Assembly (NCBI GenBank): GCA_030753015.1
Contig: JASMDC010000016.1
Location: 1-64,000 of the forward strand
Source: Candidatus Undinarchaeales archaeon
Lineage (GTDB): Archaea > SpSt-1190 > JASMDC01
Direction: 5' to 3'
Length of the DNA: 64,000 nucleotides
Part shown: one piece after another, positions 54,375 to 62,552 of the stretch
How positions within the stretch are numbered: the first letter of the stretch is position 1
How the letters are laid out: each line of letters opens with the position of its first letter
Notes under the pieces: model-generated
What the model saw: the letters and a program-made list of their open reading frames with translations, nothing else
What the model was told of the DNA's origin: nothing
Database searches by the model: none
Made by a program: the position numbers and the translations under genes

Positions 54375-54411
54375 CCCGGGACCGGTCCAACTATCTCTAG
54401 GCGATAATGTA

Positions 54412-54527
54412 TGCCGGGGGCGTGACTCGAACACGCGGCTTCCAGATGGCTCAGTGCCCACAGGGTAATGACTTAGGCCCTCCGGGCCTTATGAGTCTGG
54501 CACTCTAACCAACTGAGTTACCCCGGC
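54412..54527 (-). tRNA. tRNA-Met (CAU) with a 42-nt intron
   Basis: On the minus strand the acceptor stem GCCGGGG pairs with CCCCGGC, discriminator A, and no CCA is encoded. The D arm is ACTC/GAGT, the anticodon stem CCAGA/TCTGG with loop CTCATAA (anticodon CAT at 54493-54491), and the T arm GCGTG-TTCGAGT-CACGC. An intron at 54448-54489 interrupts the anticodon loop after position 37, the canonical archaeal site. CAU could also be an Ile2 tRNA modified with agmatidine; the intron at 37/38 is more typical of elongator Met. Confidence 0.9.
54448..54489 (-). other. tRNA intron
   Basis: 42 nt, starting AGGCCCGGAGGGCC, which folds into a small GGCCC/GGGCC hairpin, and ending GAGCC before A38. The boundaries follow from restoring a 7-nt loop and 5-bp anticodon stem. 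The splicing endonuclease would act on the bulge-helix-bulge. Confidence 0.75.
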
Positions 54528-54550
54528 GTTTGGGCGGGGTACCATCAAGT

Positions 54551-54560
54551 CTTAAAAAGC
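54551..54560 (-). promoter_or_regulatory. TATA box of tRNA-Met
   Basis: Minus strand 'GCTTTTTAAG' is about 28 nt upstream of the tRNA 5' end. Confidence 0.55.
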
Positions 54561-54577
54561 TATCTTTGAGCGTCGCC

Positions 54578-55267
54578 TTACCGCGTTATCACGTCAACAC
54601 CATCGTTCGTACCGCAGTACACGATATCCACATGGCCGGTGAACAGCCCGCTCCCGATAACCCCGGGAATGATAGCAAGTCTACGCTCCAGTGCTTCAGG
54701 ATCATCTATCAGGCCGAACCTCGTGTCGAGGATGAGATTACCATTGTCGGTGACAACAGGCCCGTCCTTCGCCGTACCTTCACGCAGGTCCCACTGGCCC
54801 CCCAGCTCATCGATCTCCCGGGCAACTGCCGCCCAAGCAAAAGGGAGCACTTCGATCGGTACGGGCACCTGCTCACCCAATTGCTTGACGCGCTTTGGAC
54901 CATCGGCAAGGATGACCAGGCGCTTTGCGGCATAGTCAACGACCTTCTCCCGGACCATGGCCCCACCTCGCCCCTTGATGAGGTCGAGGTTGGCGTCGAA
55001 CTCGTCACACCCGTCAACTGCCAGGTCCACGACGTCCACTTCATTGAGCGCTACGAGACGGATACCCAGTTGAGTGGCAAGATGCGCCGACTGTATCGAG
55101 GTGGGCACCCCGCACAACTCCAGATTCTCATCGCGGGCCCTTTCGGCAAGGCGTTCAAGAAAGAACGCGGTCGTCGAACCCGTCCCAATCCCGAGCACCA
55201 TCCCGTCCCGTACCTCCTCCAGAGCGGCCGATGCGGCGTTCTCCTTGTTCTGTGTCATCAAGGTCAC
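54578..55267 (-). CDS. rpiA: Ribose-5-phosphate isomerase A
   Basis: 229 residues, the normal size. Family motifs: 'VLGIGTGSTTAFFLERLAE' (phosphate loop), 'VDLAVDGCDEFDANLDLIKG' with catalytic Asp/Glu, 'GRGGAMVREKVVDYAAKR', and 'GVIGSGLFTGHVDIVYCG'. It interconverts ribose-5-phosphate and ribulose-5-phosphate. An internal ATG at 55258 is an alternative start. It is transcribed toward the tRNA gene, in the same direction. Confidence 0.95.
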   Translation of the reverse strand: MTLMTQNKENAASAALEEVRDGMVLGIGTGSTTAFFLERLAERARDENLELCGVPTSIQSAHLATQLGIRLVALNEVDVVDLAVDGCDEFDANLDLIKGRGGAMVREKVVDYAAKRLVILADGPKRVKQLGEQVPVPIEVLPFAWAAVAREIDELGGQWDLREGTAKDGPVVTDNGNLILDTRFGLIDDPEALERRLAIIPGVIGSGLFTGHVDIVYCGTNDGVDVITR

Positions 55268-55364
55268 CTCGTTAGCACTGCAGAGAGCAATACAGAATAG
55301 AGATAAAAGGATGTGGCTCGGCCCCGTGTATAGGGGCAGGCCAGTTCCGACCTGGGACGTCGGC

Positions 55365-55550
55365 TCAGTCGAAGGTCGCCATCATAGGGTCCTCACTGCA
55401 CTCCTTGCAGTAGCGATCTCTCCCCTTGATGACCTTGCCGCATCGCTCGCATGTCTTGATGAGCGTTGCTGGCTTGCCGTGTTCATCGGACCAGTCGAAA
55501 TCCCCGTCACGCGGGTCCATGATCTGTGCTATGTTCGAAAGCACGACCAT
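55365..55550 (-). CDS. Small zinc-ribbon protein
   Basis: 61 residues. 'CERCGKVIKGRDRYCKEC' gives two CxxC pairs 10 residues apart, a compact zinc ribbon. The N-terminus is acidic. A TATA-like 'CGTATTAATAGG' about 25 nt upstream supports a leaderless ATG 55550. Function unknown; a nucleic-acid or protein adaptor is possible. Confidence 0.6.
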   Translation of the reverse strand: MVVLSNIAQIMDPRDGDFDWSDEHGKPATLIKTCERCGKVIKGRDRYCKECSEDPMMATFD

Positions 55551-55707
55551 GTAGTGTCCTTGCTCCTATTAATACGTTTCCGCTTTTTTGACCATATTCT
55601 GTCGAATCTGGCGCCTCTATTCTCGCAGGGAAGCTATATCCATGCCAATCCTTGCTCCGCTTTGAATGCATGAGGTCCTATCTGCAATCTGGGACGAACG
55701 GCTCCAC

Positions 55708-56220
55708 TTACCGGAACATCGGTAGCTCTTCGTCCGAGGGAGTGTTGCCTACCTTGCGACCTCGCTCTGCTCCGCATGCACGTTGGACCGCGGAAATGAG
55801 CCACATCAGGATCGAATAGCTGTCCCGCATGGCCTCAAGGAACGATGGCCGGTCTAGGTCATCGAAGAAGAGCTCACGCTGGAACTGTATCCGTGTGAGT
55901 ATGCCCTCTGTTCGATGAAAGGAAGAGAACACACCTCTGGAAACGAGGAACATGTACAGGTCCCATACCAGGTCCTGACGCGTCGAGGCGTTCATTGCAT
56001 TGAGGACGTCCACCTGACCTTGTGCAAAATGCACCCCGGTGAAAAGGATCAGGACACCCGAGCGGTCCTTCGGACGGAGCACGTCGATCCTCTTCGGATT
56101 GGAGGGCGGGTATCGTAAATGGAGACCCCATGCAACGGCATCGTCCTCGAACCTCTCGACCGTGATCGATTCGTCGGCACACCAGCCCTCGATGCGCGCT
56201 AGCAGCGGATCCTCACCCAT
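55708..56220 (-). CDS. Hypothetical protein, possibly DUF2299-like
   Basis: About 170 residues from ATG 56220 (GTG 56247 would overlap the upstream gene's end by 22 nt). It has an alpha/beta start ('LLARIEGWCADESITVERFE', 'WGLHLRYPP'), a strand pair 'IDVLRPKDRSGVLILFTGVH', and a helical second half with 'FDDLDRPSFLEAMRDSYSIL'. The layout resembles DUF2299 and chaperone-like small archaeal proteins, but I cannot confirm it. It is in an operon with the gene at 56226-56942. Confidence 0.5.
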   Translation of the reverse strand: MGEDPLLARIEGWCADESITVERFEDDAVAWGLHLRYPPSNPKRIDVLRPKDRSGVLILFTGVHFAQGQVDVLNAMNASTRQDLVWDLYMFLVSRGVFSSFHRTEGILTRIQFQRELFFDDLDRPSFLEAMRDSYSILMWLISAVQRACGAERGRKVGNTPSDEELPMFR

Positions 56221-56225
56221 GGGGC

Positions 56226-56942
56226 TCACAGTCGCTTGATCAGCCACTTCAGGGTGTTGAGCGCCAGCTGGGCGTTCCCCATGTTGATGATGTACTCGTT
56301 CGAGAGCCAGGAGAGGTCGCCCACGGCAGCGACGCGTCCATTGCCATAGGTGGCCACGGCGAACACTGGGACGTACTGGCCAGTCTCGAAGGCGTCCAGC
56401 TCGCTATCGAAGTCGAGGTCTGAAAAGGACTCCTGGCTCCCCCATGCGATTATGTTGTCATAGGGTGCCGTGAGCGAGCAGGCGGAGACGATACGGAAGG
56501 ATTTTACACCCTCCGTGATAGCGTGCGGCCTGAGATTGAAAACAGGAACATCGAACACCTTTCCCTTGAGACCCTTGCGAATGTAGTAAGTCGGATCACA
56601 GATGCGGTCACCGTTGAAGGCGATACTGAAGTTATGCGCGATCGTGTTGAGGGTATCGGCGTTCTCGTGGACGTTCCCCCATTCTCCGACGAGGAAGATA
56701 CCCCCTCCCTCATTGACGAATTTCAGCATGGCCTCGATCTCGTCGCCACTGTACGATTCTGTCGGATACGCGACGATGATGACGTCCGGCTCCTCGAGAA
56801 CACTGGAATCGACCGTGCCCACGTATTTCTCGACCTCCCACCCGCGGCATTTGAGGAGCTCGGCTAGCACCGTGACACCATTGGCAGTGGAGGCCATGAT
56901 ATCCTCCTTCTCGCATCGGTCGATGAACTTGAGAAACGGCAT
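56226..56942 (-). CDS. GATase1-like/ThuA-like alpha/beta protein
   Basis: 238 residues with a Rossmann-like pattern: 'VLAELLKCRGWEVEKYVGTV', 'EEPDVIIVAYPTESYSGDEI', 'LKFVNEGGGIFLVGEWGNV', and a late 'YGNGRVAAVGDLSWLSNEYI'. This is the layout of class I GATase-fold proteins without catalytic Cys (ThuA, DUF4350 or GldG/IFT52-type binding domains). No active-site triad is seen, so a sugar-binding or scaffold role is likelier than catalysis. A TATA-like 'GATTTAAAGC' about 25 nt before ATG 56942 supports leaderless initiation. Confidence 0.55.
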   Translation of the reverse strand: MPFLKFIDRCEKEDIMASTANGVTVLAELLKCRGWEVEKYVGTVDSSVLEEPDVIIVAYPTESYSGDEIEAMLKFVNEGGGIFLVGEWGNVHENADTLNTIAHNFSIAFNGDRICDPTYYIRKGLKGKVFDVPVFNLRPHAITEGVKSFRIVSACSLTAPYDNIIAWGSQESFSDLDFDSELDAFETGQYVPVFAVATYGNGRVAAVGDLSWLSNEYIINMGNAQLALNTLKWLIKRL

Positions 56943-57093
56943 TTATGTCCGATTGGATGGTCTGCTTTAAATCTATTTGGGAGCAGCGGGCCGACTCTTC
57001 TTCAACTACTCGCGCGTGCCCCAGTTCGTTCCGGATCATAGTAATGGGAACAGGACGACGGCCCCTCAGATTAACGTAAACGCACAAGGGAAT

Positions 57094-57101
57094 GTATAAA
57101 A
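57094..57101 (+). promoter_or_regulatory. TATA box of the NTase/PHP cassette
   Basis: 'GTATAAAA' lies 55 nt before ATG 57153. No other clear promoter is seen until 59.9 kb, so it may drive four genes. The preceding 150 nt back to ATG 56942 is otherwise empty apart from the divergent promoter. Confidence 0.5.
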
Positions 57102-57152
57102 GGAGCCCGCCATGGAGTCGTCACCATCGAATAGCAACAGGTGATGGGGCGG

Positions 57153-57341
57153 ATGTATCTTAACGACCTTGAAACGATCGATTACGGCCATGCGGATGGC
57201 GTGGAATCGACCGCAGAGGTCTACGATATGAAACCCAACCATTACTGTCGCATCGTGCTGGTCGGCGCTGCGCTCGCCGGTGCGGGCGGACTGGCCTTTG
57301 CCGCCATAGCCTATGCTGATGACCACGGTTACATTGAGTGA
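57153..57341 (+). CDS. Small single-TM protein, first gene of the cassette
   Basis: 62 residues, with an acidic N-terminus 'MYLNDLETIDYGHADG' and one membrane helix 'IVLVGAALAGAGGLAFAAIA' near the C-terminus. AGGTGAT about 8 nt upstream supports ATG 57153 rather than GTG 57141. The next gene starts 5 nt after its stop, or at a GTG overlapping the stop. I do not recognise it. Confidence 0.55.
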   Translation: MYLNDLETIDYGHADGVESTAEVYDMKPNHYCRIVLVGAALAGAGGLAFAAIAYADDHGYIE

Positions 57342-57346
57342 ACCTT

Positions 57347-58087
57347 ATGTACGACCTTGATCCAGCCATTGAGCAAGAAGGCACCGACTTGGTAGCGGAC
57401 GCCACCTACAAGGTGGACGACCTTACAATGATCTACGGCGTCACCCGGGGATTCCTCTTCAAGAAGAAGGCGTTCGAGGGAGAGAAGGTCCGCGACAATG
57501 TGGACAGCATCCGCGACTATTTCCTCGAGAACGGCCATGGAGAGCTCGCCATCACATCGTACATGTTCGAGATCGAGTACGCCGATCGCACAAGCGTCAT
57601 TGTCAAGGACGCGAGCAGCGGTTACGTCAACGTGATCGACAAGGACGCGGACCACAACGATGTAGGACACTACGATCACCACACATCCACCTACTCATCG
57701 CCCACCGTGTGCTCGATCGATGACATAAAGGAGATCGTCGATTTCGAGGGCGCCAAGATAAAGGAGATGCAGATCAAGTTCGACACGGCCGACGGACAGG
57801 TCCACGGGCAGACCGAGGTGCACGAGCACAGCTATATGAACGAAGCGTTGCTCGGGGTCGTGGAGCTCCAGGGAGCGGGCATCCTCGCCCTCACGGGCAA
57901 TCCCATCATCGGTGGTCTTCTCGCAGCCGACGCTGCCCGTCGCGTCTACAACACATATTCCAAGAACCAGAAACTCTACCTCCAGTTCGAGGAGACGGAC
58001 GACCCCGAGATCGCGGCCATGCAGCAGCAGGTACGTGACGACCTGGGCGATAAAACCCTCAGGAACCTCTTCCTCAATACGATCTAG
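57347..58087 (+). CDS. Unknown protein with MYDLD start
   Basis: 246 residues. N-terminal 'MYDLDPAIEQEGTDLVADAT', a central beta-rich part with a His-rich loop ('VGHYDHHTSTYSSP'), a hydrophobic hairpin 'VVELQGAGILALTGNPIIGG' at about 185-205 that could be a membrane-inserting segment, and a charged end. The first five residues are identical to those of the nucleoside phosphorylase-like protein at 60049. GTG 57338 is an alternative start. No family recognised. Confidence 0.55.
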   Translation: MYDLDPAIEQEGTDLVADATYKVDDLTMIYGVTRGFLFKKKAFEGEKVRDNVDSIRDYFLENGHGELAITSYMFEIEYADRTSVIVKDASSGYVNVIDKDADHNDVGHYDHHTSTYSSPTVCSIDDIKEIVDFEGAKIKEMQIKFDTADGQVHGQTEVHEHSYMNEALLGVVELQGAGILALTGNPIIGGLLAADAARRVYNTYSKNQKLYLQFEETDDPEIAAMQQQVRDDLGDKTLRNLFLNTI

Positions 58088-58096
58088 GTGACGATA

Positions 58097-59140
58097 ATGA
58101 CAATGTACATGGTCGAGCCCCAACTCATGGCGTCGGTGAACGTCATGATCCTGGACGATGCGGTCGGGGAGATACGGGACCGTTACGGGGACGAGGCCAT
58201 CAAGGCCGTGATGTTCTACGGCTCAAGGGTCAATGGGTACGAGAAATACGGCTCAGACCTCGACTGCTTTGTTGTCCTCAATGAGGGCTACGAGCAGGAC
58301 GTCGGTATGGAGATTAGCTACGTGGACGACACCGAGCTCCACGTCATCGCCCATACACCCGAACGATTCGAGCGCAATCTCAAGGATTCTCTTGCCAAGA
58401 CCTCGGAGCACATCAACACGACGGTGTTCAGGTACGATGCCCCCATCGGGAGCGAATACATCGCCCAGGTTGACGCTGAGAACAAGCACGATCTTACCTG
58501 TGACATACTCGATGACATCGCCTACCTCGCGCGTGACGTCGAATCGGACACTCCCGTGTACTTCCATCGCAATGATGTGGCCGACACGAAGCTCGTCCAG
58601 CACGTGCTCGCCCTACCCGTGCTCACCGAGCGTTTGGAGCGTGTGCGTGAACGGGGTAATCTCCCCTCGATGCTCGACAGCATCCGGGATTCGTACCAAC
58701 CGGCCCTTGACCGACTTGAGGAGGAGGGTGTGGTACGCAAGGTCGAAGAGGGAGAGAATCCGCTCTATGAGTACACCGGCCATAGGGGAGGTAGCATCTT
58801 CCACAATCCTATAATGAAGGGCTTCGGCCGTAAGATCGTCACACCCTTCCTCAACGTCTATCGGAGCATCGAGAAACGAGGCTCTGGTGATTTCACGATC
58901 GCGAACCTCGGACGCGCTCTCAAACACGGCCCACGCTATGTCGAGAGCATCCTGGAAGAGTCCGTCTTCAATCTCGACTATGCAAAGAAGCATCGAGAGA
59001 TACTCGTCCCGTACCAGGACGAGGGTCTCCTCTTCCAAGGGATGTCCGTCGACGACCTAATCGATGTGAACGACAGGCTCCAAAGGCTTCGGCGTGAGCG
59101 GAACGCTCTCAAGGAGAAGATCCGCGGCGATCCTTGCTGA
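58097..59140 (+). CDS. Pol-beta-fold nucleotidyltransferase with C-terminal extension
   Basis: 347 residues from ATG 58097 (AGGTGA 5 nt upstream). 'VMFYGSRVNGYEKYGSDLDC' gives the GS-x10-D-x-D core of NTase-fold enzymes at about residue 37-54, followed by a strand 'DTELHVIAHTPE' where the third carboxylate would sit. The remaining ~220 residues are helical with a winged-helix-like segment ('RLEEEGVVRKVEEGENPLYE') and a coiled-coil end. It could transfer a nucleotide to a protein, RNA or small molecule. It is much longer than minimal MNT-type toxin/antitoxin enzymes (about 100 aa). The substrate is unknown. Confidence 0.7.
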   Translation: MTMYMVEPQLMASVNVMILDDAVGEIRDRYGDEAIKAVMFYGSRVNGYEKYGSDLDCFVVLNEGYEQDVGMEISYVDDTELHVIAHTPERFERNLKDSLAKTSEHINTTVFRYDAPIGSEYIAQVDAENKHDLTCDILDDIAYLARDVESDTPVYFHRNDVADTKLVQHVLALPVLTERLERVRERGNLPSMLDSIRDSYQPALDRLEEEGVVRKVEEGENPLYEYTGHRGGSIFHNPIMKGFGRKIVTPFLNVYRSIEKRGSGDFTIANLGRALKHGPRYVESILEESVFNLDYAKKHREILVPYQDEGLLFQGMSVDDLIDVNDRLQRLRRERNALKEKIRGDPC

Positions 59141-59161
59141 TCGATGCGATAGTGAGGTCCC

Positions 59162-59944
59162 ATGTTCCGTGAGATGGTCCGACAGGAGACAGAATCACTC
59201 AGGGATGAGTACTCGGTCTTCGAGCTCCACTCTCATACGTACTGCTCGGACGGTCTCAGGAGCCCCGAGGCGGTAGTCCGAGAAGCTTATCTTCGTGGAT
59301 TGTCCGGTATCGCCATCACTGACCACGACAACCTCGACGGTTACGAGCGTGCAGCAAAGGAGGCCGAGAAGTACCCAGGGTTCATCGTTGTACCGGGAAT
59401 GGAAGTGTCGACGACACAGGGGCACGTTCTCGCTCTGGGTGTGTACGAACCCATCGAGCCGGGGCGTTCATGGGCGGAGACCGTGGACGATATCCATGAC
59501 AAGGGCGGTGTGGCCGTTCTCGCCCACCCCTATGTGTACGGTTCCGTGGCAGATGGACTGCTCGAATCCTATGACGGTGAGGGATCCATTCCTTTCGACG
59601 CGATCGAGGCCTACAATGCCCGCTTGACCCTGCCTGTGAACGGTAACAAACGGGGAGAGGAACTTGTTGACGCTCTCGGCTACCCGTCCACAGGAGGTTC
59701 CGATGCCCACGAGCCCTGGGGTCTCGGCCTGGGGATGACACTGCTCCCGAAGGAAGTCGGCTCCATCGACGATGTGCTCGACGCGATCAGGGAGGGTAGA
59801 TGTGAACCGTACAGAACTCGGGAAAAGGAGAGTCTTTTCAACAAGTCCGTCTTCATGGCAGGCCGATATGGCGGCATTATACCCCATTTCCTGGTACGTC
59901 AGTGGCACAAGCTCGAAGGATTGGGTGACGACCGGCAGGAGTAG
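59162..59944 (+). CDS. PHP-domain phosphoesterase
   Basis: 260 residues. 'ELHSHTYCSDGLRSPEAVVR' (HxH and Asp), 'GIAITDHDNLDGYE' (DH), 'VPGMEVSTTQGHVLALGVY', 'GGVAVLAHPYVYG' (HP) and 'PSTGGSDAHEPWGLGLGMT' (SDAH) are all PHP metal ligands. The family hydrolyses phosphoesters of nucleotides, histidinol phosphate or nucleic-acid ends; here it is stand-alone. The start is 22 nt after the NTase stop. ATG 59174 is an alternative. Confidence 0.85.
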   Translation: MFREMVRQETESLRDEYSVFELHSHTYCSDGLRSPEAVVREAYLRGLSGIAITDHDNLDGYERAAKEAEKYPGFIVVPGMEVSTTQGHVLALGVYEPIEPGRSWAETVDDIHDKGGVAVLAHPYVYGSVADGLLESYDGEGSIPFDAIEAYNARLTLPVNGNKRGEELVDALGYPSTGGSDAHEPWGLGLGMTLLPKEVGSIDDVLDAIREGRCEPYRTREKESLFNKSVFMAGRYGGIIPHFLVRQWHKLEGLGDDRQE

Positions 59945-59987
59945 CCCCCTCTGTGCACCATTTTGACACGTCGAACGCCCTAGGGAA

Positions 59988-59998
59988 CATTTAAATAG
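59988..59998 (+). promoter_or_regulatory. TATA-like box before the nucleoside phosphorylase-like gene
   Basis: 'CATTTAAATAG' lies about 55 nt before ATG 60049. Confidence 0.45.
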
Positions 59999-60048
59999 CG
60001 GCCAGGCCCGCCGACAGTCACACAAAAGTAGTAACATAGGCGATTACC

Positions 60049-61050
60049 ATGTACGATCTCGACCGGGAACCGACAATGGATGCGGGCGACCTCACATATG
60101 CGGGGTACTTCGCAGGCATAAAGGATCCTGTCGAAAGGGACTCGGCTCTCGCCGGCTACATCAAGAAGGAAGGGCTCTATGGCAGCCCCAAGAATGGCGG
60201 CGGTATGAGCACGACCCTCCTCTGTGCGTTCACACGCTATCTCCCGACGAGCTGGCAGGACGCCTGCCTCAACGGCGCCGAGAAGTTGGCCACGTACATC
60301 GATAACAAGCGGGAGGCCACGTCATCGAGCGGATCCTCGGGATCGCCCCTGGACGACATAGATATCCCCCAGGACTACATCATGGTCTTCCAGGCCTCGT
60401 ACAACATCCCTAGCGGCGCCAAGGTTGAGAAGTCCTTCACCAAGACCCACAAGATCATCAACTACAAGGGCACTCGAATGGGCCTCGTGGCGGCTCCCCG
60501 GGGCCAGGAGGAGACCGCGATCCTCACGGACGCGCTCTGCAGGGGCGGTGCGCGTAATTTCTACTACATCGGCTCGGCCGGAGGTATCAGTGATCAGGTG
60601 AAACCCGGCGAGCTGTTCTACACCGAGGGCGAGGTCGGGACCCAGTCACCGATCCCCGACATCTACCAGTCCGATACGCATGTGAGCCAAGAGCTCAACC
60701 GCGCGCTACTGGACGCGTCCAACCAGCTCGATATAAAGCTCAACTACGGCCGGGTATACGACGCCAGCGGGTTCATCCGAGAGGAGACGCCGGAGCATGT
60801 GGACCAGCTCCTCGAACAGGGATACGACGCCATCGAGATGGAGCTGGGTGCAATCACGTCCGTCGCCAACAGCTACGGTGGCGGTGCGACGGGCATCATG
60901 CGCGTGCTCGACCACCTCCGGGACGACGAGGGCGAAAGGCTGAACTCGGGCAAGATGGCACACTATGTCTCGTCCGTGCGAAATGCGGTCCTCGGCACAC
61001 GTCTGGCCGCAGAAGCGATCCATATCAAGGACAAAGGGTCCGATGAATAG
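60049..61050 (+). CDS. Nucleoside phosphorylase-fold protein with extra N-terminal domain
   Basis: 333 residues. The last ~215 resemble the PNP/UDP family: 'MGLVAAPRGQEETAILTDAL', the phosphate/ribose region 'FYYIGSAGGISDQVKPGELF', and 'YDAIEMELGAITSVANSYGG', where E-M-E is the ribose-binding signature. The first ~115 residues ('MYDLDREPTMDAGDL', then a helical and Ser/Gly-rich linker) are not part of that family. It would cleave or bind nucleosides; base preference is not visible. The N-terminus shares MYDLD with the protein at 57347. Confidence 0.75.
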   Translation: MYDLDREPTMDAGDLTYAGYFAGIKDPVERDSALAGYIKKEGLYGSPKNGGGMSTTLLCAFTRYLPTSWQDACLNGAEKLATYIDNKREATSSSGSSGSPLDDIDIPQDYIMVFQASYNIPSGAKVEKSFTKTHKIINYKGTRMGLVAAPRGQEETAILTDALCRGGARNFYYIGSAGGISDQVKPGELFYTEGEVGTQSPIPDIYQSDTHVSQELNRALLDASNQLDIKLNYGRVYDASGFIREETPEHVDQLLEQGYDAIEMELGAITSVANSYGGGATGIMRVLDHLRDDEGERLNSGKMAHYVSSVRNAVLGTRLAAEAIHIKDKGSDE

Positions 61051-61066
61051 GGACGGCACTCCCGGC

Positions 61067-61960
61067 TTATGCGGTCGTGACGATCGGATCGTCGAGCACG
61101 ACGACCGTGTGTTCCGCCTGCGTCACGATACCGTTCCCATGCTCCTTGAGGATCGAATAGTTATGGAGCGCGCGTGATACCACCAATTGCTTGAGAGCTA
61201 TCGTTGTCTGCGCAAGACCGAACCTCTTCACGAGCATTCGCCGTGCGAACGGCAAGGTCCGGTACTCTTTTAGCACGGTGTCCAAGATCTGGCGGGCAGT
61301 ACGCATACGGACCTTTCCCGGGCCGACGATGCGGTAGATGTCCGATAAACTGCTGTCCCCGACCCGGCCCTCGCCATTGGTCGCGAAGGGTTCGATGGCG
61401 ACGACCTCGCCTTTCTCGAGCACGGCGCTCCCAGAGCGTCTGACATTGTACACGGACTTGCCTGCATGGAGCTCCCATGAACGCATTGTGTGCCCCGTGA
61501 GGTTGATGATCGGTGAGAAGCCTGCATCACGGATGGTATCCTCGATGACCTTACCGACGTGCTCGAGGCGGACCCCCGGCTGGACCAGTTCGATGGCGGC
61601 CCGGAGCGCTTCCCGAGAGGCGTTGACCATCGGAGTGTTATCATTAGTGCCCACCTCGACCGTCGTCGCGGTGTCAGCAATGCAACCGTCGACATGTGCA
61701 CCCAGGTCGAGCTTGACGACCTGTCCACGCTCGAACACCTTCGGATCGTCAGGGATCGGCGTGTAGTGAGCGGCGATGGCGTCGATCGAGATGTTCATCG
61801 GGAAGGCTACACCGGCACCGGAGTCCTTGATGATCCCCTCTGCCTCCGCGACCACATCCGCCAGCTTGACGCCCTCGACCACGCGTCCGGCCGCTGCGTC
61901 CAGTGCCTTCCGTGCTATCACTCCGGCCCTGACGTACCTTTCCAGTGTCGTTTCATCCAT
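61067..61960 (-). CDS. map: Methionine aminopeptidase, type II
   Basis: 298 residues. Removes initiator Met. Metal ligands: 'VVKLDLGAHVDGCIADTATT' (two Asp), His in 'NLTGHTMRSWELHAGKSV', Glu in 'VVAIEPFATNGEG', and the terminal Glu in 'IVTQAEHTVVVL'. 'FPMNISIDAIAAHYTP' holds the substrate His. The ~60-residue helical insert near the C-terminus marks the archaeal type II form. The start is ATG 61960 (GGAGGT 7 nt upstream), so it overlaps the 3' end of sua5 by 43 nt in another frame. Confidence 0.94.
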   Translation of the reverse strand: MDETTLERYVRAGVIARKALDAAAGRVVEGVKLADVVAEAEGIIKDSGAGVAFPMNISIDAIAAHYTPIPDDPKVFERGQVVKLDLGAHVDGCIADTATTVEVGTNDNTPMVNASREALRAAIELVQPGVRLEHVGKVIEDTIRDAGFSPIINLTGHTMRSWELHAGKSVYNVRRSGSAVLEKGEVVAIEPFATNGEGRVGDSSLSDIYRIVGPGKVRMRTARQILDTVLKEYRTLPFARRMLVKRFGLAQTTIALKQLVVSRALHNYSILKEHGNGIVTQAEHTVVVLDDPIVTTA

Positions 61961-62529
61961 TCCCGGACCTCCGATGCAGCTGCGCCCTCCCTGAGGATGG
62001 TCCCGTTGACCAGGTCCACGACGGTGGAGGGTAGGTTCTCCCCACAGGGGCCGCCATCGATATAAATATCTACCGCCGAGCCCAGTTGCCGCCGCGCTTC
62101 CTCGCACGTGGTCGCTGCGGACATCCCTGACTTGTTCGCTGATGTGGCGACGAGAGGGCCTGCCCGCCGGACCAGTTCGAGAGCAAGAGGATGGTCAGGG
62201 ACCCGGACAGCAATCGTGGTCCCTCCTGCGGTCACCCGGTCCGGGACGATGTCGGTACGCGGCAGCACTACCGTGACGGCACCGGGGAGCAGGCCCTCGA
62301 GGGTATCGACGTTCACGAGCATTGCATAGCGTGCGATGTCCTCCACTCGGTGGACAGCTATGGACATGGGCTTGCCCTCTTCGCGTCCCTTGGCCTCGTA
62401 CACCCTCTCCACCGCGTCATCGTCCAGAACGCAGCCGATACCGTACACTGTATCGGTGGGGTATACGACCACGGCACCGGCGCGGATGCGGGCCACAATC
62501 TTGTCCGTTATCGCTCCAACCTCGCTCAT
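61918..62529 (-). CDS. Threonylcarbamoyl-AMP synthase (Sua5/YrdC family)
   Basis: 203 residues, a single YrdC domain without the C-terminal Sua5 domain. 'VVYPTDTVYGIGC', 'VYEAKGREEGKPMSIAVHRV', 'LPGAVTVVLPRTD', 'TIAVRVPDHPLALELVRRAG' and 'LVATSANKSGMSA' are the family motifs. It makes threonylcarbamoyl-AMP from Thr, bicarbonate and ATP for t6A37 of tRNA. The e-MtaB homologue at 34.7 kb acts later on the same base. Confidence 0.92.
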   Translation of the reverse strand: MSEVGAITDKIVARIRAGAVVVYPTDTVYGIGCVLDDDAVERVYEAKGREEGKPMSIAVHRVEDIARYAMLVNVDTLEGLLPGAVTVVLPRTDIVPDRVTAGGTTIAVRVPDHPLALELVRRAGPLVATSANKSGMSAATTCEEARRQLGSAVDIYIDGGPCGENLPSTVVDLVNGTILREGAAASEVREWMKRHWKGTSGPE

Positions 62530-62552
62530 CGCAGCATCTCATGTCAGCATTG

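Noticed and set aside
54530-55300. 256-aa plus-strand ORF opposite rpiA
   Set aside because: It covers the complete RpiA gene in antisense and runs into the tRNA promoter.
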